From contig JAFUVB010000114.1 of the NCBI GenBank assembly GCA_017471245.1, positions 1-44,599 of the forward strand: a DNA stretch of 44,599 nucleotides, written 5' to 3'. The stretch is from Prevotella sp. GTDB lineage: Bacteria; Bacteroidota; Bacteroidia; Bacteroidales; Bacteroidaceae. Below the pieces are notes generated by a model. The model worked only from the letters and a program-made list of their open reading frames with translations, made no database searches and was not told where the DNA came from. Shown here piece after piece: positions 16,073 through 26,600 of this stretch. Within the stretch, counting starts at the first letter, position 1. Each line of letters opens with the position of its first letter. A program made the translations under genes and the position numbers.

Positions 16073-16261
16073 TTCAATGTCACTATTTGCCTTAACTCTC
16101 TGATTATATGAGTGTTAGAGAGGGTGACATTGAATCGTTTAATGTCACCTTTTGTTATGATTCAGATATGACGTTTGTCAAGAAAGAGTGACATTGAACC
16201 GTTCAATGTCACCCTTTTTAACTTTATGATATACAGCAAGTTACGTCAAAAAGTGACATTG
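16073..16261. repeat. Palindromic-repeat array 1 (half, full, full, half; 39-40 nt spacing)
   Basis: Half site TTCAATGTCAC at 16073-16083, full 25-nt palindromes at 16124-16148 and 16188-16212 (GTGACATTGAA, 3-nt centre, TTCAATGTCAC), and half site GTGACATTG at 16253-16261. Interior segments are 40, 39 and 40 nt. Viewed another way, there are three 58-nt units, each CAATGTCAC, 40 nt, GTGACATTG. The interiors share a central TGATAT-like word but otherwise differ. A second array of the family is at 32984-33260. Confidence 0.85.
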
Positions 16262-16342
16262 ACAGAATTTCTCATGATTTATTTTTTTGCAAAGTCCTTT
16301 CAAAACCTAATGTTTAACATGCAGAAACATTAGGTATTGGAA

Positions 16343-16430
16343 GGCAAAAGCATAGGAATTGAATGCCAAAAGCATAGCTTTTCATTTAAAAAAATCGCAG
16401 GTATTGAAAAGGCAAAAGCATAGGTTTTGC
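16343..16430. repeat. CTATGCTTTTG-family repeat, inverted copies
   Basis: Units GGCAAAAGCATAGG start at 16343, 16365 (GCCAAAAGCATAG) and 16411, in the opposite orientation to the related units at 9878-10003. The first two are 22 nt apart. Confidence 0.65.
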
Positions 16431-16465
16431 GGGATGTAAACGATGCTTTGGCATGAGAAAAGAGG

Positions 16466-16600
16466 GCGTGTCAAAAAGAAACCACAACGAATTTCACGGA
16501 TTCTACAGATTATTTAAGTTCCTGATTTTCAGCATGACTTAAATCCGTAAAATCCGTGAAATCCGTTGTTTCTATAGGAATATCAGTATTTTGATACACC
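16466..16600. repeat. Imperfect 130-nt inverted repeat (MITE-like hairpin)
   Basis: The left arm (GTGTCAAAA at 16468, AATTTCACGGATT, TTTAAGT) pairs with the right arm (ACTTAAATCCG, GTGAAATCCGTTG, TTTTGATACAC) around a short centre near 16520-16537. Arms end in GTGT/ACAC. It sits between the convergent rnc and susD-1 genes. The rest of 16019-16682 holds the two repeats listed above plus a small TGCAA hairpin at 16623-16644; I see no gene. Confidence 0.6.
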
Positions 16601-16682
16601 TTCTTTGTTCGGCGTATACTATGCTGCAATCATTATATTGCAGCGATAGCGCATGTTATTCAACTTGCGAGCCTTGCCATTC

Positions 16683-18263
16683 TTAGTTGTCAGGGTTCTG
16701 CTCCAGTGCGGGGTTGGAGTCAAGGTCGGCCTTTGGAATCTTGAACAAGAAGTTGCGGCCTGCCTTGAAATGAACGTCGCCGTCGAAATAAGCAATGTTC
16801 AGCGCTGTTCCCTTCACGCACTTGTCAGAGCAATACTGCCCCAGCACGCCGCGGCGCAGCTCATCGTAGAAGATCTTGCCCTCTCCCACAAACTCATAGC
16901 GCCGCTGCTGGAAGATTTCCTCGTCCAAGTTGGCCTGCGATGTGTAGGTATAGGCTGGCAGACCGGCGCGTGTGCGAATCTGGTTCAGTTCGTTAAGTCC
17001 CTGTCCACCTTGCAACAGGTTGGCAGCCTCGGCATAGTTGAGCAGCACTTCGGCATAGCGCAGCATCGGGAAGTTGGCATTCGGCTTCTGCAACGAAGCG
17101 TCTGTGCGGTTGTCCATGTACTTCAGGTTGAACACACAGTTGTGTGGCTGGTCGCGGTCGTTGGTGATCACGGGGTTCCACTGGTAGGTCTCCGGGTCAT
17201 ACTTGGATATAGTTCCGTCGTTCAGTTCAAACTGTGAGAGCAGGGCTTCGGCACGCTTGTCGTTGTTGTCGAGCATCTCCTTGTACAGGAATCCCGACAC
17301 GCCCATACGTGCATACATGTAGCATCCCATCGAAGAGTAGGTTCTTCCCAATCCGAAACGAATGTGCATGTCGTTGCTCTGTCCGCTCAGCGGTGCAAAC
17401 TGCAACTCAAAGATCGACTCCTTGTTGTTTTTTGCGTTCTCGTTGAACCAGTAGAACTGGTCGGTAAAGTTTTCCATGAGCGAGTAGGCGTGCGAGTCGA
17501 TCACCATTTTGCTGTAGTCGCGGGCCTTCGTGAGGTATTCCTGATTGTTGCCGTTCATGGTGGCGCGATAGAGATAAACCTCGCCTAACAGTGCGTAGCA
17601 GGCACCCTGATGGATGCGCCACACATCATAAGAAGCGTCGCTGCCACGGGCAGGAAGTTCCTTGGCTGCTTCCTCAAGATCGGCGATGATAGCTTCGTAG
17701 CACTCGTCAACCGTGTTGCGCGGCACTTCAAGGCCTTCCAGTCCGTTGGTGTAAGTGGTGATTATCGGTGCGCCACCAAACAAACGAATGACATGCCACA
17801 GGCTATAGGCGCGTATGAACTTGGCTTGTCCGTCGATGCGGCCATGTGATGTTTCGCTCATCGACACGTCTTGATGGCGCGCAATCACGATGTTGGCACG
17901 GTTGATAGCCTCGTAGGCAGCCGACCAGATTCGGTTCACGCCGCGGTCGCTGTTACCCGTACTTGCGTTATTGATGTCATACCAGCGGTTCAGTGTCTCC
18001 ATGGAGTTCTTGTTGTATGTGGGCCAGCCCTGTTCTGTATAAAGCTCCACGTTGGCAAGATACAGCTGCGAATTGGCAGTGTACATATTGCGGAACCTGT
18101 TGTAAACGCCATTCAGGGCAGCGTCCACCTCACCCTCTGTATTATAGTAGATATTGGGATTCAAGAAGGTGAGCGGTTTCTCTTCCAAGTCGCTGCAGCT
18201 GGTGACAACCATACCTCCTACTGCCAATATAGCACTTGCCAGGATATATTTTATTGTTTTCAT
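16683..18263 (-). CDS. SusD/RagB-family surface lipoprotein 1
   Basis: A 526-aa glycan- or peptide-binding lipoprotein that lids the SusC barrel. The lipobox is TSC at C23, followed by acidic residues (SDLEEK) that suit surface export in Bacteroidetes. SusD features include LRYAEVLLNYAEAAN, the RTRAGLP segment and the C-terminal WRYEF-like EFVGEGKIFYDELR, which places it in the RagB/SusD family with TPR-like helices. It lies 20 nt after susC-1 and is co-transcribed with it. The substrate is unknown. Confidence 0.92.
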   Translation of the reverse strand: MKTIKYILASAILAVGGMVVTSCSDLEEKPLTFLNPNIYYNTEGEVDAALNGVYNRFRNMYTANSQLYLANVELYTEQGWPTYNKNSMETLNRWYDINNASTGNSDRGVNRIWSAAYEAINRANIVIARHQDVSMSETSHGRIDGQAKFIRAYSLWHVIRLFGGAPIITTYTNGLEGLEVPRNTVDECYEAIIADLEEAAKELPARGSDASYDVWRIHQGACYALLGEVYLYRATMNGNNQEYLTKARDYSKMVIDSHAYSLMENFTDQFYWFNENAKNNKESIFELQFAPLSGQSNDMHIRFGLGRTYSSMGCYMYARMGVSGFLYKEMLDNNDKRAEALLSQFELNDGTISKYDPETYQWNPVITNDRDQPHNCVFNLKYMDNRTDASLQKPNANFPMLRYAEVLLNYAEAANLLQGGQGLNELNQIRTRAGLPAYTYTSQANLDEEIFQQRRYEFVGEGKIFYDELRRGVLGQYCSDKCVKGTALNIAYFDGDVHFKAGRNFLFKIPKADLDSNPALEQNPDN

Positions 18264-18283
18264 CTTTATGATACTGTTTAAAA

Positions 18284-21200
18284 TTAGAATTTAGCACTTA
18301 TACCAAACATGATGGTTCTTGCAAACGGGTTGCTCACGTCGCCGTTCTCGGGGTTGTAGCCAGTGTGGTTTGCAAAGGCAACGAAGTTCTGGAAGTTCAC
18401 GTTGAGCACAAGCGACTTCACCGTCTTTATCTCCGTGAGTTTCAGCAAATCAGTGAAATCGTAGCCCAACTGGATATTGCGCAGCACGAAGAACGACCAG
18501 TCTGCATTGGTTCTGTCGCTCAGTTTCATGTTGCGGGCACCTGCTGCGGGATAAGTGTCACCCATCTTCTTGTAGGCATCCTTTGAGGGAACGCCGATGA
18601 GATTGCGCATGCTGTTGTCTGCCCAGAGTGCGTAGCTGCCGATGTCCTGATAGCCCAGTGTCCAGTGAGTGCCGTTGTTGCCGGAGTTTTCAGCACCAGC
18701 CATGGCTGCATATTTCCATGCACCCTGTCCGTAAACCTGCAAAGAGAACTTCTTATACTCCACTCCGAGGTTGAGACCGTAGAAGAACTTCGGTTCAACA
18801 GAGCCGATGCATATCAGGTCGGAGGCAGAAATGGTCTTGTCGCCGTCGAGGTTTGCATACATTTCATCGCCGATTCTGTAGTTGGCAGCCCATTCAGGCA
18901 CCTCGGCCTTATAGGCATCCAGTTCCTGCTGAGTCTTGATAATGCCCAGCGATTTCAGGCCGTAGACACCCGTAACCGATTCTCCCACTCTCAGAATTCT
19001 CGACAGACCCGTTGTTCCGAAGCCGTTGTTCACCGTCACTTCATCCACATCGCCGTAGAGTTCCTTCAGCTCGTTGGTGTTGGTAGAGAAGTTCACGCCG
19101 AAGTTCACCTTCAAGTCTTTGTTACGAACAATGTCGGCATTGAGAGCAACTTCAAGACCACGGTTGTTCACCTTACCGATATTGCTCAACACAGAGCTGT
19201 AACCCGATGTTGAAGGAATGGGTACGCTGTAGAGCAAATCGTTGGTGTCGCGGTTGTAGTAGTCCACATTCAGGAAGATGCGGTTGAAGAGTGAAAGGTC
19301 GAAACCTAAGTCAATCTGCGTGGTGCGCTCCCATTTCAGTTTGGAGTTGCCCACCGATTCATAGTAGCCAGTCAGTGTAGCCTTTCCGTCGGCATAGTTT
19401 CCATTGTTGTCGGTAGACAGTCTGGCGAGCGATTGATAGTTACCAATCTCCTGGTTACCTGTGACACCATAGCTTCCGCGAATCTTCAAGTCGGTGATGA
19501 CAGGATGGTCTTTCAGGAATTCTTCTTCGGTAACGCGCCATGCCAGACCGAAAGAGGGGAATGTTCCCCACTTGCTGTCTTCTCCGAAACGGCTTGAACC
19601 GTCGAAACGGATGGTGGCAGTGACCATGTATTTGTCCTGATATGCGTATGTGGCGCGGCCGGTATACGAAATCAGTCGGTTGCTGTAGGCATCGCTTTCT
19701 GTGGTGAGCGAAGCCTGGTTGGCACCTGCAAAGTTCCATGCACCTAACAGGTCGTTGTCGAACTGGCCTGCCATTTGCGAGTAGTTATAGCTGTAGTCTT
19801 GCCAAGAATATACGGCAGTGGCGGTGAATCGGTGGTCATCCCACTGGTTAGAATAAGTGAGAATATTGTCCATCAGCTTGCTGCGGCTGCGGCTCCAGTT
19901 ATGTCTTCCCGAACTTGTTGTGAGTCCCTGGGCAATCGACTTGGCTGTCTGCGATGTGCTGAACCGGTAGTTGTTGGCAGTTTTCGTATCGTAGCCTATG
20001 CTGATTTTGTAGTTCAGGTGCTTAGAAATCTGTGCCGATGCGTAGAAGTTACCGAGGAAACGGTTGCTCTTGGTGCGGTTCGTGGTAGCAGAGTTGTCGG
20101 CGAGCGGGTTCCAGAATTCACCGTGTGAGAGGATGTTATACGATCCGTCTTCGTTGTAAACGGGGTCTGTTGGCCATCCGAAGCGGAAGATGTCGTTGAG
20201 CACCTGGTCGGTAAGAATGTTATGGTTCGACACTGTCACCTGCATGCTTGCGCCTACCGTGAGCCACGAATTGAACTTATGGTCCAGGTTGGTGTGGATG
20301 GAGAACTTCTCGAAACCGCGTCCGGGAATCAGGGCATCCTGATTATAGTATCCGCCGGAGAGCATGTAATTGGTGCGGTCGTTGGCGCCATCGAAGGTCA
20401 CGCCATAGTCTTGCGTCAGGGCAGTGCTCTCCAATATTTCCTTCTGCCAGTTGGTATTATACTTCGTGGAGAGTGATGGTGGGGTCATTCCGGCATTCTG
20501 GTAAGCTTCGGTAATGAAGTTTACGAAGTCCTGTCCATCGATAAGGTCGATCAGACGGCTTGGCGACGAAACGCCCAAAGTGGCGTGTGCGCTCAGGTTG
20601 TTGCGTCCTGCTGCGCCTTTCTTCGTAGTGATCATAATCACACCATTGGCACCACGCGAACCGTAGATGGCCGTTGACGATGCATCCTTGAGCACTTCCA
20701 TCGACTCGATGTCGGCGGGATTGATGTCGTTCATGTTGCCGTCCACCAAGGGGAAACCGTCAACCACAATCAGCGGATCCACCTCTGCGTTGATTGATGC
20801 AGTACCGCGAATGCGGATCTTGGGCTCTGCACCCACTTGGTTGTTTGAGAAAACAGCCACGCCGGTAGACTTTCCTTGCAGTGCTTCCAAGGCGTTTGAC
20901 GTGAGCGATGCGGTGATGGCGTCGTTCTTAACGGTGGTGATTGAACCCGTCAGGTCGCGCTTCTTCATCGTACCATAGCCCACAACCACCACTTCGTCGA
21001 GGCTGGAACGGTCTTCCTGAAGGGTGATATTCACTTGACTGCCATTAGCCTTAACCTCCTGACTTTTGTAGCCAACGTAAGAAAACACCAGAGTAGTTCC
21101 TCTTGGAACGCTGATAGAATAGCGACCGTCCATGTCGGTCACAGCACCTGTGCGGGGATTGTTCTTCACCGTCACGCTCACTCCGATAAGGGGTTCGCCA

Positions 21201-21370
21201 GTGTTGTCTCTGACAATTCCGCTAACATTCGTCTGCTGCTGTGTGGCAGCAGGCTGCGAGAAGTTTTGGTTCCGGCTGGTGCCATTGTCAGCATACCCGA
21301 AAGAAGGTACAGCCAACATTGCTGCCAATGCCAAACCAACGAATAGGTTCTTTCCTTTTTCGTTTTTCAT
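18284..21370 (-). CDS. SusC/RagA-family TonB-linked outer-membrane transporter 1
   Basis: A 1028-aa TonB-dependent transporter. Order: signal peptide 1-27 (MKNEKGKNLFVGLALAAML); carboxypeptidase-D-like beta-sandwich about 46-120 (VSGIVRDNTGEPLIGVSV); plug domain from about 135, with the SusC signature VLKDASSTAIYGSRGANGV; and a beta-barrel ending in FGISAKF. There is no N-terminal STN signalling domain, so control by an ECF sigma/anti-sigma pair is unlikely. It is closely related to susC-3 (27603), especially at the N- and C-termini. Confidence 0.95.
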   Translation of the reverse strand: MKNEKGKNLFVGLALAAMLAVPSFGYADNGTSRNQNFSQPAATQQQTNVSGIVRDNTGEPLIGVSVTVKNNPRTGAVTDMDGRYSISVPRGTTLVFSYVGYKSQEVKANGSQVNITLQEDRSSLDEVVVVGYGTMKKRDLTGSITTVKNDAITASLTSNALEALQGKSTGVAVFSNNQVGAEPKIRIRGTASINAEVDPLIVVDGFPLVDGNMNDINPADIESMEVLKDASSTAIYGSRGANGVIMITTKKGAAGRNNLSAHATLGVSSPSRLIDLIDGQDFVNFITEAYQNAGMTPPSLSTKYNTNWQKEILESTALTQDYGVTFDGANDRTNYMLSGGYYNQDALIPGRGFEKFSIHTNLDHKFNSWLTVGASMQVTVSNHNILTDQVLNDIFRFGWPTDPVYNEDGSYNILSHGEFWNPLADNSATTNRTKSNRFLGNFYASAQISKHLNYKISIGYDTKTANNYRFSTSQTAKSIAQGLTTSSGRHNWSRSRSKLMDNILTYSNQWDDHRFTATAVYSWQDYSYNYSQMAGQFDNDLLGAWNFAGANQASLTTESDAYSNRLISYTGRATYAYQDKYMVTATIRFDGSSRFGEDSKWGTFPSFGLAWRVTEEEFLKDHPVITDLKIRGSYGVTGNQEIGNYQSLARLSTDNNGNYADGKATLTGYYESVGNSKLKWERTTQIDLGFDLSLFNRIFLNVDYYNRDTNDLLYSVPIPSTSGYSSVLSNIGKVNNRGLEVALNADIVRNKDLKVNFGVNFSTNTNELKELYGDVDEVTVNNGFGTTGLSRILRVGESVTGVYGLKSLGIIKTQQELDAYKAEVPEWAANYRIGDEMYANLDGDKTISASDLICIGSVEPKFFYGLNLGVEYKKFSLQVYGQGAWKYAAMAGAENSGNNGTHWTLGYQDIGSYALWADNSMRNLIGVPSKDAYKKMGDTYPAAGARNMKLSDRTNADWSFFVLRNIQLGYDFTDLLKLTEIKTVKSLVLNVNFQNFVAFANHTGYNPENGDVSNPFARTIMFGISAKF

Positions 21371-21546
21371 GTCAATTGTTGTTTGATTAGTAAATGATTA
21401 GTTATCTGATATTTTTAGTGATTCCGCAAATTGTTCTTTTAGTGGTATTAGGGCGGCACGTATAGAAGTGTTTTCAGGTTATTTCGGTGGTTAATTCCAT
21501 CGGGCATTCTTCCTTGAACAACATGTTGCCCTTTCGTTTTCTTTCG

Positions 21547-21577
21547 CAAAGGTAGTGCTTTTTCAGAAAACAACAAA
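21547..21577 (-). promoter_or_regulatory. Promoter of the susC-1/susD-1 pair
   Basis: Minus strand: TTTG (21577-21574), a 19-nt spacer, TACCTTTG (21554-21547), then CGAAAG. The same TTTGCGAAAG context occurs at the promoters of the other two pairs. The 5' leader would be about 170 nt. Confidence 0.7.
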
Positions 21578-21642
21578 GGAAAATAAGTGTTTTTTTAGTG
21601 TTTGGCATAAAATAGGTTATATAGGTCTCTGAAAATAGCAGG

Positions 21643-21677
21643 AAAAGCCTCTGACTCACACGGAATCAGAGGCTTTT
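21643..21677 (-). terminator. Terminator after susD-2 (possibly bidirectional)
   Basis: A perfect 12-bp stem, AAAAGCCTCTGA 21643-21654 with TCAGAGGCTTTT 21666-21677. It starts about 30 nt beyond the susD-2 stop and separates that pair from the susC-1 promoter. Confidence 0.8.
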
Positions 21678-21707
21678 TTCAGTTATAGGGATTCAAGATT
21701 CTACATC

Positions 21708-23618
21708 TTAGTTGGCGCGAGTGTAGGGGTTGTAGCCCGGATTCTGTCCAAACTCCTCAGCGTTCTCTAACTTGTCGAGGAACGATGTGGGGATGGGCCA
21801 GAGGTAATGGGTCTCTGTCACAGGGTTGTCACCATTGGTTGCCGGGTTGTGAATACGCTTGTAAGATACCAAAGTCTTGGTGCGCTTCAGGTCGAACCAG
21901 CGCAGCCACTCACCGCAGAGCTCACGTGCGCGCTCCTCGAGTATCCATTCGATGGTCATATCGGCAGCAGTCACCTGAGCCTCACTCAGATTATGGCCGG
22001 GTTTCACGACGCGTGCGTTACGTATTTCTCGGTTGATGATATTGGCAGCCTCGCTCTGGTTGCCCAAGCCTATCTGTGCCTCGGCAGCGATGAGCGGCAT
22101 TTCGGCATAGCGCATTACGGGAACATCAGCAAAACCTACCTGTGCAGTTGGGTTTGTCAGCAAGTATGTGTCTCCATCAGGACCGTCCCAGATGCGATAT
22201 TTGTTGAACTTGGGATAAGAGCGGTAAATGTTCTGAGAAGACTCGGCAAGCGTGCGGTAGCGGTAAACCTGCTGTCCGTCGATGGTCTCCCGAATGAAAT
22301 AGTCGTCTGCACCGAGGAGGGCAATGCCCTTCTTGGCATATTCCATCTTCTCATCAGTGGTGACATGGCGGCGGGTGAAAGTAAGAACAGGCTCACCTTC
22401 CATAACCGTCTTACCTACTAATTCGGCTGAGATGGCATCTGCTGCAGCACTTTCCACTGTATTGTCAGCAGCCTTCTTGGTATAGAGGTCAGCCATATCC
22501 TTTGCCCATGTGTAAGATGTGTTGCTCTCCACAAAGTCCTCCTGGAAGAGCGCGTCATAGCGGGCGTCCCAATCCTTGAAGAGGTTCAGCAGATAGTATG
22601 TAGGTGCCATAAGCGTGCTCTCACGAGGGTTCTGCCATGCAAGTGGTTTGCTGACATCATTTGTTAATCCGGCGAGGTTGAGCAGGCGCGGTGACCAGTA
22701 CATGTGCAGACGATTGGGGTTTCCGCTCTGTGGGTTAAGCGTGGAGTTTGTTGAGTGGCTCACCACCCACATGTATTCCGTGTTGCTCTTATTGTTCCTG
22801 GCTTGCCAGATTTCATCGTATGTATTGTAGAGGGAGATTCCCAACTGGCTCTTGTTGTCCATCACATACTTGGCGGCATCGTATGCCTTCTGATAGAATG
22901 CTCTCTGCTCTGCACTGCCGGCAGTCTCAAACTGTGCGCGTGTGAGATAGGTGCGTGCCAGGATGCCGTATGCAGCCTTGCGGGTTGCGCGACCTATCTG
23001 TCCGTTCAGCGGATTGATAGGCAACAGCTTGGTAGCAGCCTCTGCATCGGGAAGAATCACTTCGTCATAGATCACCTTTCGGTCGGTACGGTAAGCGGTG
23101 AAGGTGGGAGTTCCAGTACCCTTGGTGCGCATCTCGATGTCACCGAACCACTCCACAAGCCACCAGTAAGCGTAGGCGCGTGTGAAACGAGCCTCACCCT
23201 CATAGTCGTTACGCTGCTCGTCTGTCAGGTTTTTTGTCGTAGGCAGATAGTCGAGCACGGTATTGGCAAGGTTCACATTATCATATACACGGTTCCAGGC
23301 ACCACCCACCTGAGAGCGGTCACCCTGCAGGTCGACGAAGCGGGTCAGCTGCATACCGTAGGTATCCTTTTCAGGGCAATTCTGGAACAAGTCTCCGGCA
23401 CCTTCCATATAGAGAACGGGGTCTTCACGTCCGTAGTACTTCCAGCGGAAGTTGTAATACATCTGGTTGACAAGTCCCTCAATACCCTGCTGTGTGGCAA
23501 AGACGGCATCGGCACCCTCAGAAGAGGGGTTGTACTCGTCAAGTTCACACGATGTGAGACTCACTGCGGTGGCAGCCAACAGCAGGCCGCCAATCAAATA
23601 TTTATTGAACTTTTTCAT
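21708..23618 (-). CDS. SusD/RagB-family surface lipoprotein 2
   Basis: A 636-aa lipoprotein, longer than the typical 500-560 aa. Lipobox LTSC gives C24 when started at ATG 23618. I preferred this start because the one at 23654 would run into the susC-2 coding end, while 23618 leaves a 22-nt gap. SusD helices and the C-terminal ERARELCGEWLRWFDLKRT segment are clear. The extra length is probably in the central loops. It is paired with susC-2. Confidence 0.9.
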   Translation of the reverse strand: MKKFNKYLIGGLLLAATAVSLTSCELDEYNPSSEGADAVFATQQGIEGLVNQMYYNFRWKYYGREDPVLYMEGAGDLFQNCPEKDTYGMQLTRFVDLQGDRSQVGGAWNRVYDNVNLANTVLDYLPTTKNLTDEQRNDYEGEARFTRAYAYWWLVEWFGDIEMRTKGTGTPTFTAYRTDRKVIYDEVILPDAEAATKLLPINPLNGQIGRATRKAAYGILARTYLTRAQFETAGSAEQRAFYQKAYDAAKYVMDNKSQLGISLYNTYDEIWQARNNKSNTEYMWVVSHSTNSTLNPQSGNPNRLHMYWSPRLLNLAGLTNDVSKPLAWQNPRESTLMAPTYYLLNLFKDWDARYDALFQEDFVESNTSYTWAKDMADLYTKKAADNTVESAAADAISAELVGKTVMEGEPVLTFTRRHVTTDEKMEYAKKGIALLGADDYFIRETIDGQQVYRYRTLAESSQNIYRSYPKFNKYRIWDGPDGDTYLLTNPTAQVGFADVPVMRYAEMPLIAAEAQIGLGNQSEAANIINREIRNARVVKPGHNLSEAQVTAADMTIEWILEERARELCGEWLRWFDLKRTKTLVSYKRIHNPATNGDNPVTETHYLWPIPTSFLDKLENAEEFGQNPGYNPYTRAN

Positions 23619-23640
23619 AATCTTCAATTTTCCTTTCTTC

Positions 23641-26600
23641 TTAGAAATTAACATTCAGACCTATTGTCACACTGCGCTGCTGGCTTTCCGGATCGAAATG
23701 CTTCACCCACTTCTCCTTGACGATATAGAACGGGTTGTTGACGGCAGCGTATAAACGTAGTTTCTCGATGCCCAGAGTCTTCACGGCTGAACGCGGCAGG
23801 GTGTAGCCCAATGCCACTCTCTTCAGCTTGATGAACGAGCGGTCGCAATACCAGTATCCGGTATAGCCCTTATAGTCGTAGAAGTTGAAGTTCTGCATCA
23901 ACTGGGGGAACGATCCGCCCTCATTGGTGCCGGGTACCCAGTAGTCGTAGGTCACATACGAACCTCCGGTGGTGGGGCTGTAGCCTGCCAACGGGTTGTC
24001 GCCCCAGTGTCCCCAACGTGCGTAGAGATAGATGTTCAGGTCGAAGTTCTTGTAACGGAAGTCGTTGTTGAAGCCAGCGAACCAGTCGGGAGAGGTGCTG
24101 CCCAGATAGGTATAGTCGGTGCTCTGGTCAATCCATCCGTCGCCGTTCTGGTCAACAACCTTGATATCACCTGGCTTGAAAGGAATGGTCTTGTTAGCAT
24201 CGGTAAACACCTGTGCAGCCTCGGCAGCCTCGGATGTCTTCCAGATTCCAAGATACTCAAATGCACGATATGAATTGATGGGATAGCCCACCATAAGTCC
24301 TTCCTCGGGTTTGTCGCCCACCTGGATGAAGGTCTCTCCGCCGGTGAGTTCAAGGATTTCCTCCTTGTTGGCAGACAATGTCAATGTGCTGTTCCACTGG
24401 AAGTCTTTTGTCTGGATGTTACGGCTGTTGATGGCAAGCTCCCAACCCTTGTTGCGGGTAGAACCGATATTGGTATAGGTCTTGAAGTTACCGTCGTTAC
24501 CGCTTGATGTGGGCAGCGTACGTGCCAGGATCAGGTCGGTGGTCTTGGTGTTGTACCAGTCGAAGGTTACGGCTACGCGGCTGTTGAGCATCACAAGGTC
24601 GAAACCGAAGTCGATGGTTGTTGACTTCTCCCACTTCGTATCAAGGTTACCGATGATGTTGTCAACACCCAGTTCATAGTGGCTCACGCCTACATCCTGG
24701 AATCCGAGTGCGGTGTTCTTGAACGTTACGCCGGAAACAGTACCGTATGCTGGAATACCGGAGTTACCGGTAACACCATAGGTAGCACGCAGTTTCAAGT
24801 CGTCGAGCCACGACTTCGTCGGCCGCATGAATGCCTCGTCGGAGATACGCCATGCGAGGGCTGCTGATGGGAACGTAGCCCACTTGTGTCCCTCTGCCAG
24901 ACGTGAAGCACCGTCACGACGTACAGATCCTGTAAAGAGATAGCGTCCCTTATAGTCATAGCTGAGACGTCCTGCGTATGAGAAATACTGCGACTGCACA
25001 TACTTGCTGCTGTGGGTCATGTGACCAGCAGCACCGTCGTTGCTTGCGAGGTTCCACCACAGGTTGCTTGCGAGGGTTTGACCTCGAGAGTTTGCAGTGA
25101 GTTGATCACTGGTATCCTTACCCCAAGAAGTCAGTGCCGTCAGTGTGAGGTGGTGATCCTCGGGCAGCATCGTGAAGGTATATGTCAGGATGTTGTTCCA
25201 CTCCAGATAGAGACTGGATGGCTTGGTAAATGTGGCGCTGGAGAGGTTTGTTCCGGAATTGATCTGTGAGGCAGACTGAGAATCAGTATAGCTGCCCTCA
25301 GAAGAATTACGAATTGTAGAGTTCACCTGCGTACGGAAAGAAAGTCCGTTGATCGGGTGAATATCTAAATATCCGTTTGCCACCACGTTGGTACCGGTGG
25401 TAAGAGCTGCATAGCGGTCGTCGCCCAGGGTGTTGAGCAGTGGGTTCACGTAGCCGGAGTTGTCCAACGGACGTACCACGAGGTCTGTTCCGATAAGGTA
25501 GTTGCCAGACGCTGCGTCATAATAGCCGTAGGGAGAACCGAGCTGCACGCCCGATGTCGAAGCGTCCTCGTATGGAGAGCGCTCGCTGCGGTTGTGAGTG
25601 AGCTGGAAGTTCACACCTCCGCTGATCCACTTACGGATGTTGTGGTCGATGTTGGCGCGGAGGGTATAACGGTCGGTGCCGCCGCTTTCCTTCCAGCGGC
25701 TGCCGTCGTTAGCGTAGCCGATGCTGAAACGGGCAGTCGTCTTGTCGTTACCGCCAGAGAGTGTGATGCTGTGGTTGTTGCTCCAGGTGATATCCTTCTG
25801 CAGCAGATCCTCATAGTCGGTCCACACACCGGCTCTGTAGGCAGCCAGGGTCTCGGGATTACCGAAGAGCACCAGGTCGTCAGCGGCACTCTGCCAGTTG
25901 CCGGCATTCTGTGCAGCAATCCTGCGTGCGTCATAATAATTGGTACCCTGACGGTAGTCGGGATGCTCCCTGCGGGCAGCACCAGTCACATAACCATTGT
26001 AGGAAACAAGGAAACGTCCGGCTTCTGCTTTCTTGGTGGTGATGATGATTACACCGTTGGCACCCTGCGAACCGTAGATGGCGGTAGAGGAGGCATCCTT
26101 CAACACGTCGATACTCTCGATGTCATCCGGATTCAGGTCGCTCATGCTGCCACCCTGCACACCGTCGATGATCACCAGCGGCTCGTTGCTACCGTTGATA
26201 GAGCGGTTACCGCGGATGCGGAGATCGGAACCGTTAACATCAAGACCGGTGATACGTCCCTGTATGGCAGAAGCCACACTGGAAGTTGGTGTCTGGAGAA
26301 TAGCTTCGGATTTTACAGATGCCACTGATCCGGTAAGGTCGCGTTTCTTCACGGCACCGAAACCGATGACCACCACATCTTCCAGACCTTGCACGTCGGG
26401 CTCCAGTTTATAGGTGGCACCATCGCGTGCGGTGGCTGTCTGTGTTTTGTATCCGGCATAAGAGAGTTTTAGTTGCGTTCCGGGAGCCGCGTTAATGCTA
26501 AAGTTTCCGTCGATGTCGGAGATGGCACCTGCGGCGTTGTTGGTTCCCGCATAAATAGTTACGCCAATCAGCGGTTCGCCGTTCTCATCCACAACATGTC

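Noticed and set aside
16073-16261. Possible CRISPR array
   Set aside because: Repeats are perfect palindromes with half copies at the ends, interiors share a core word, there are only two full repeats per locus, one interior at the second locus is 127 nt, and no cas gene is in the window.
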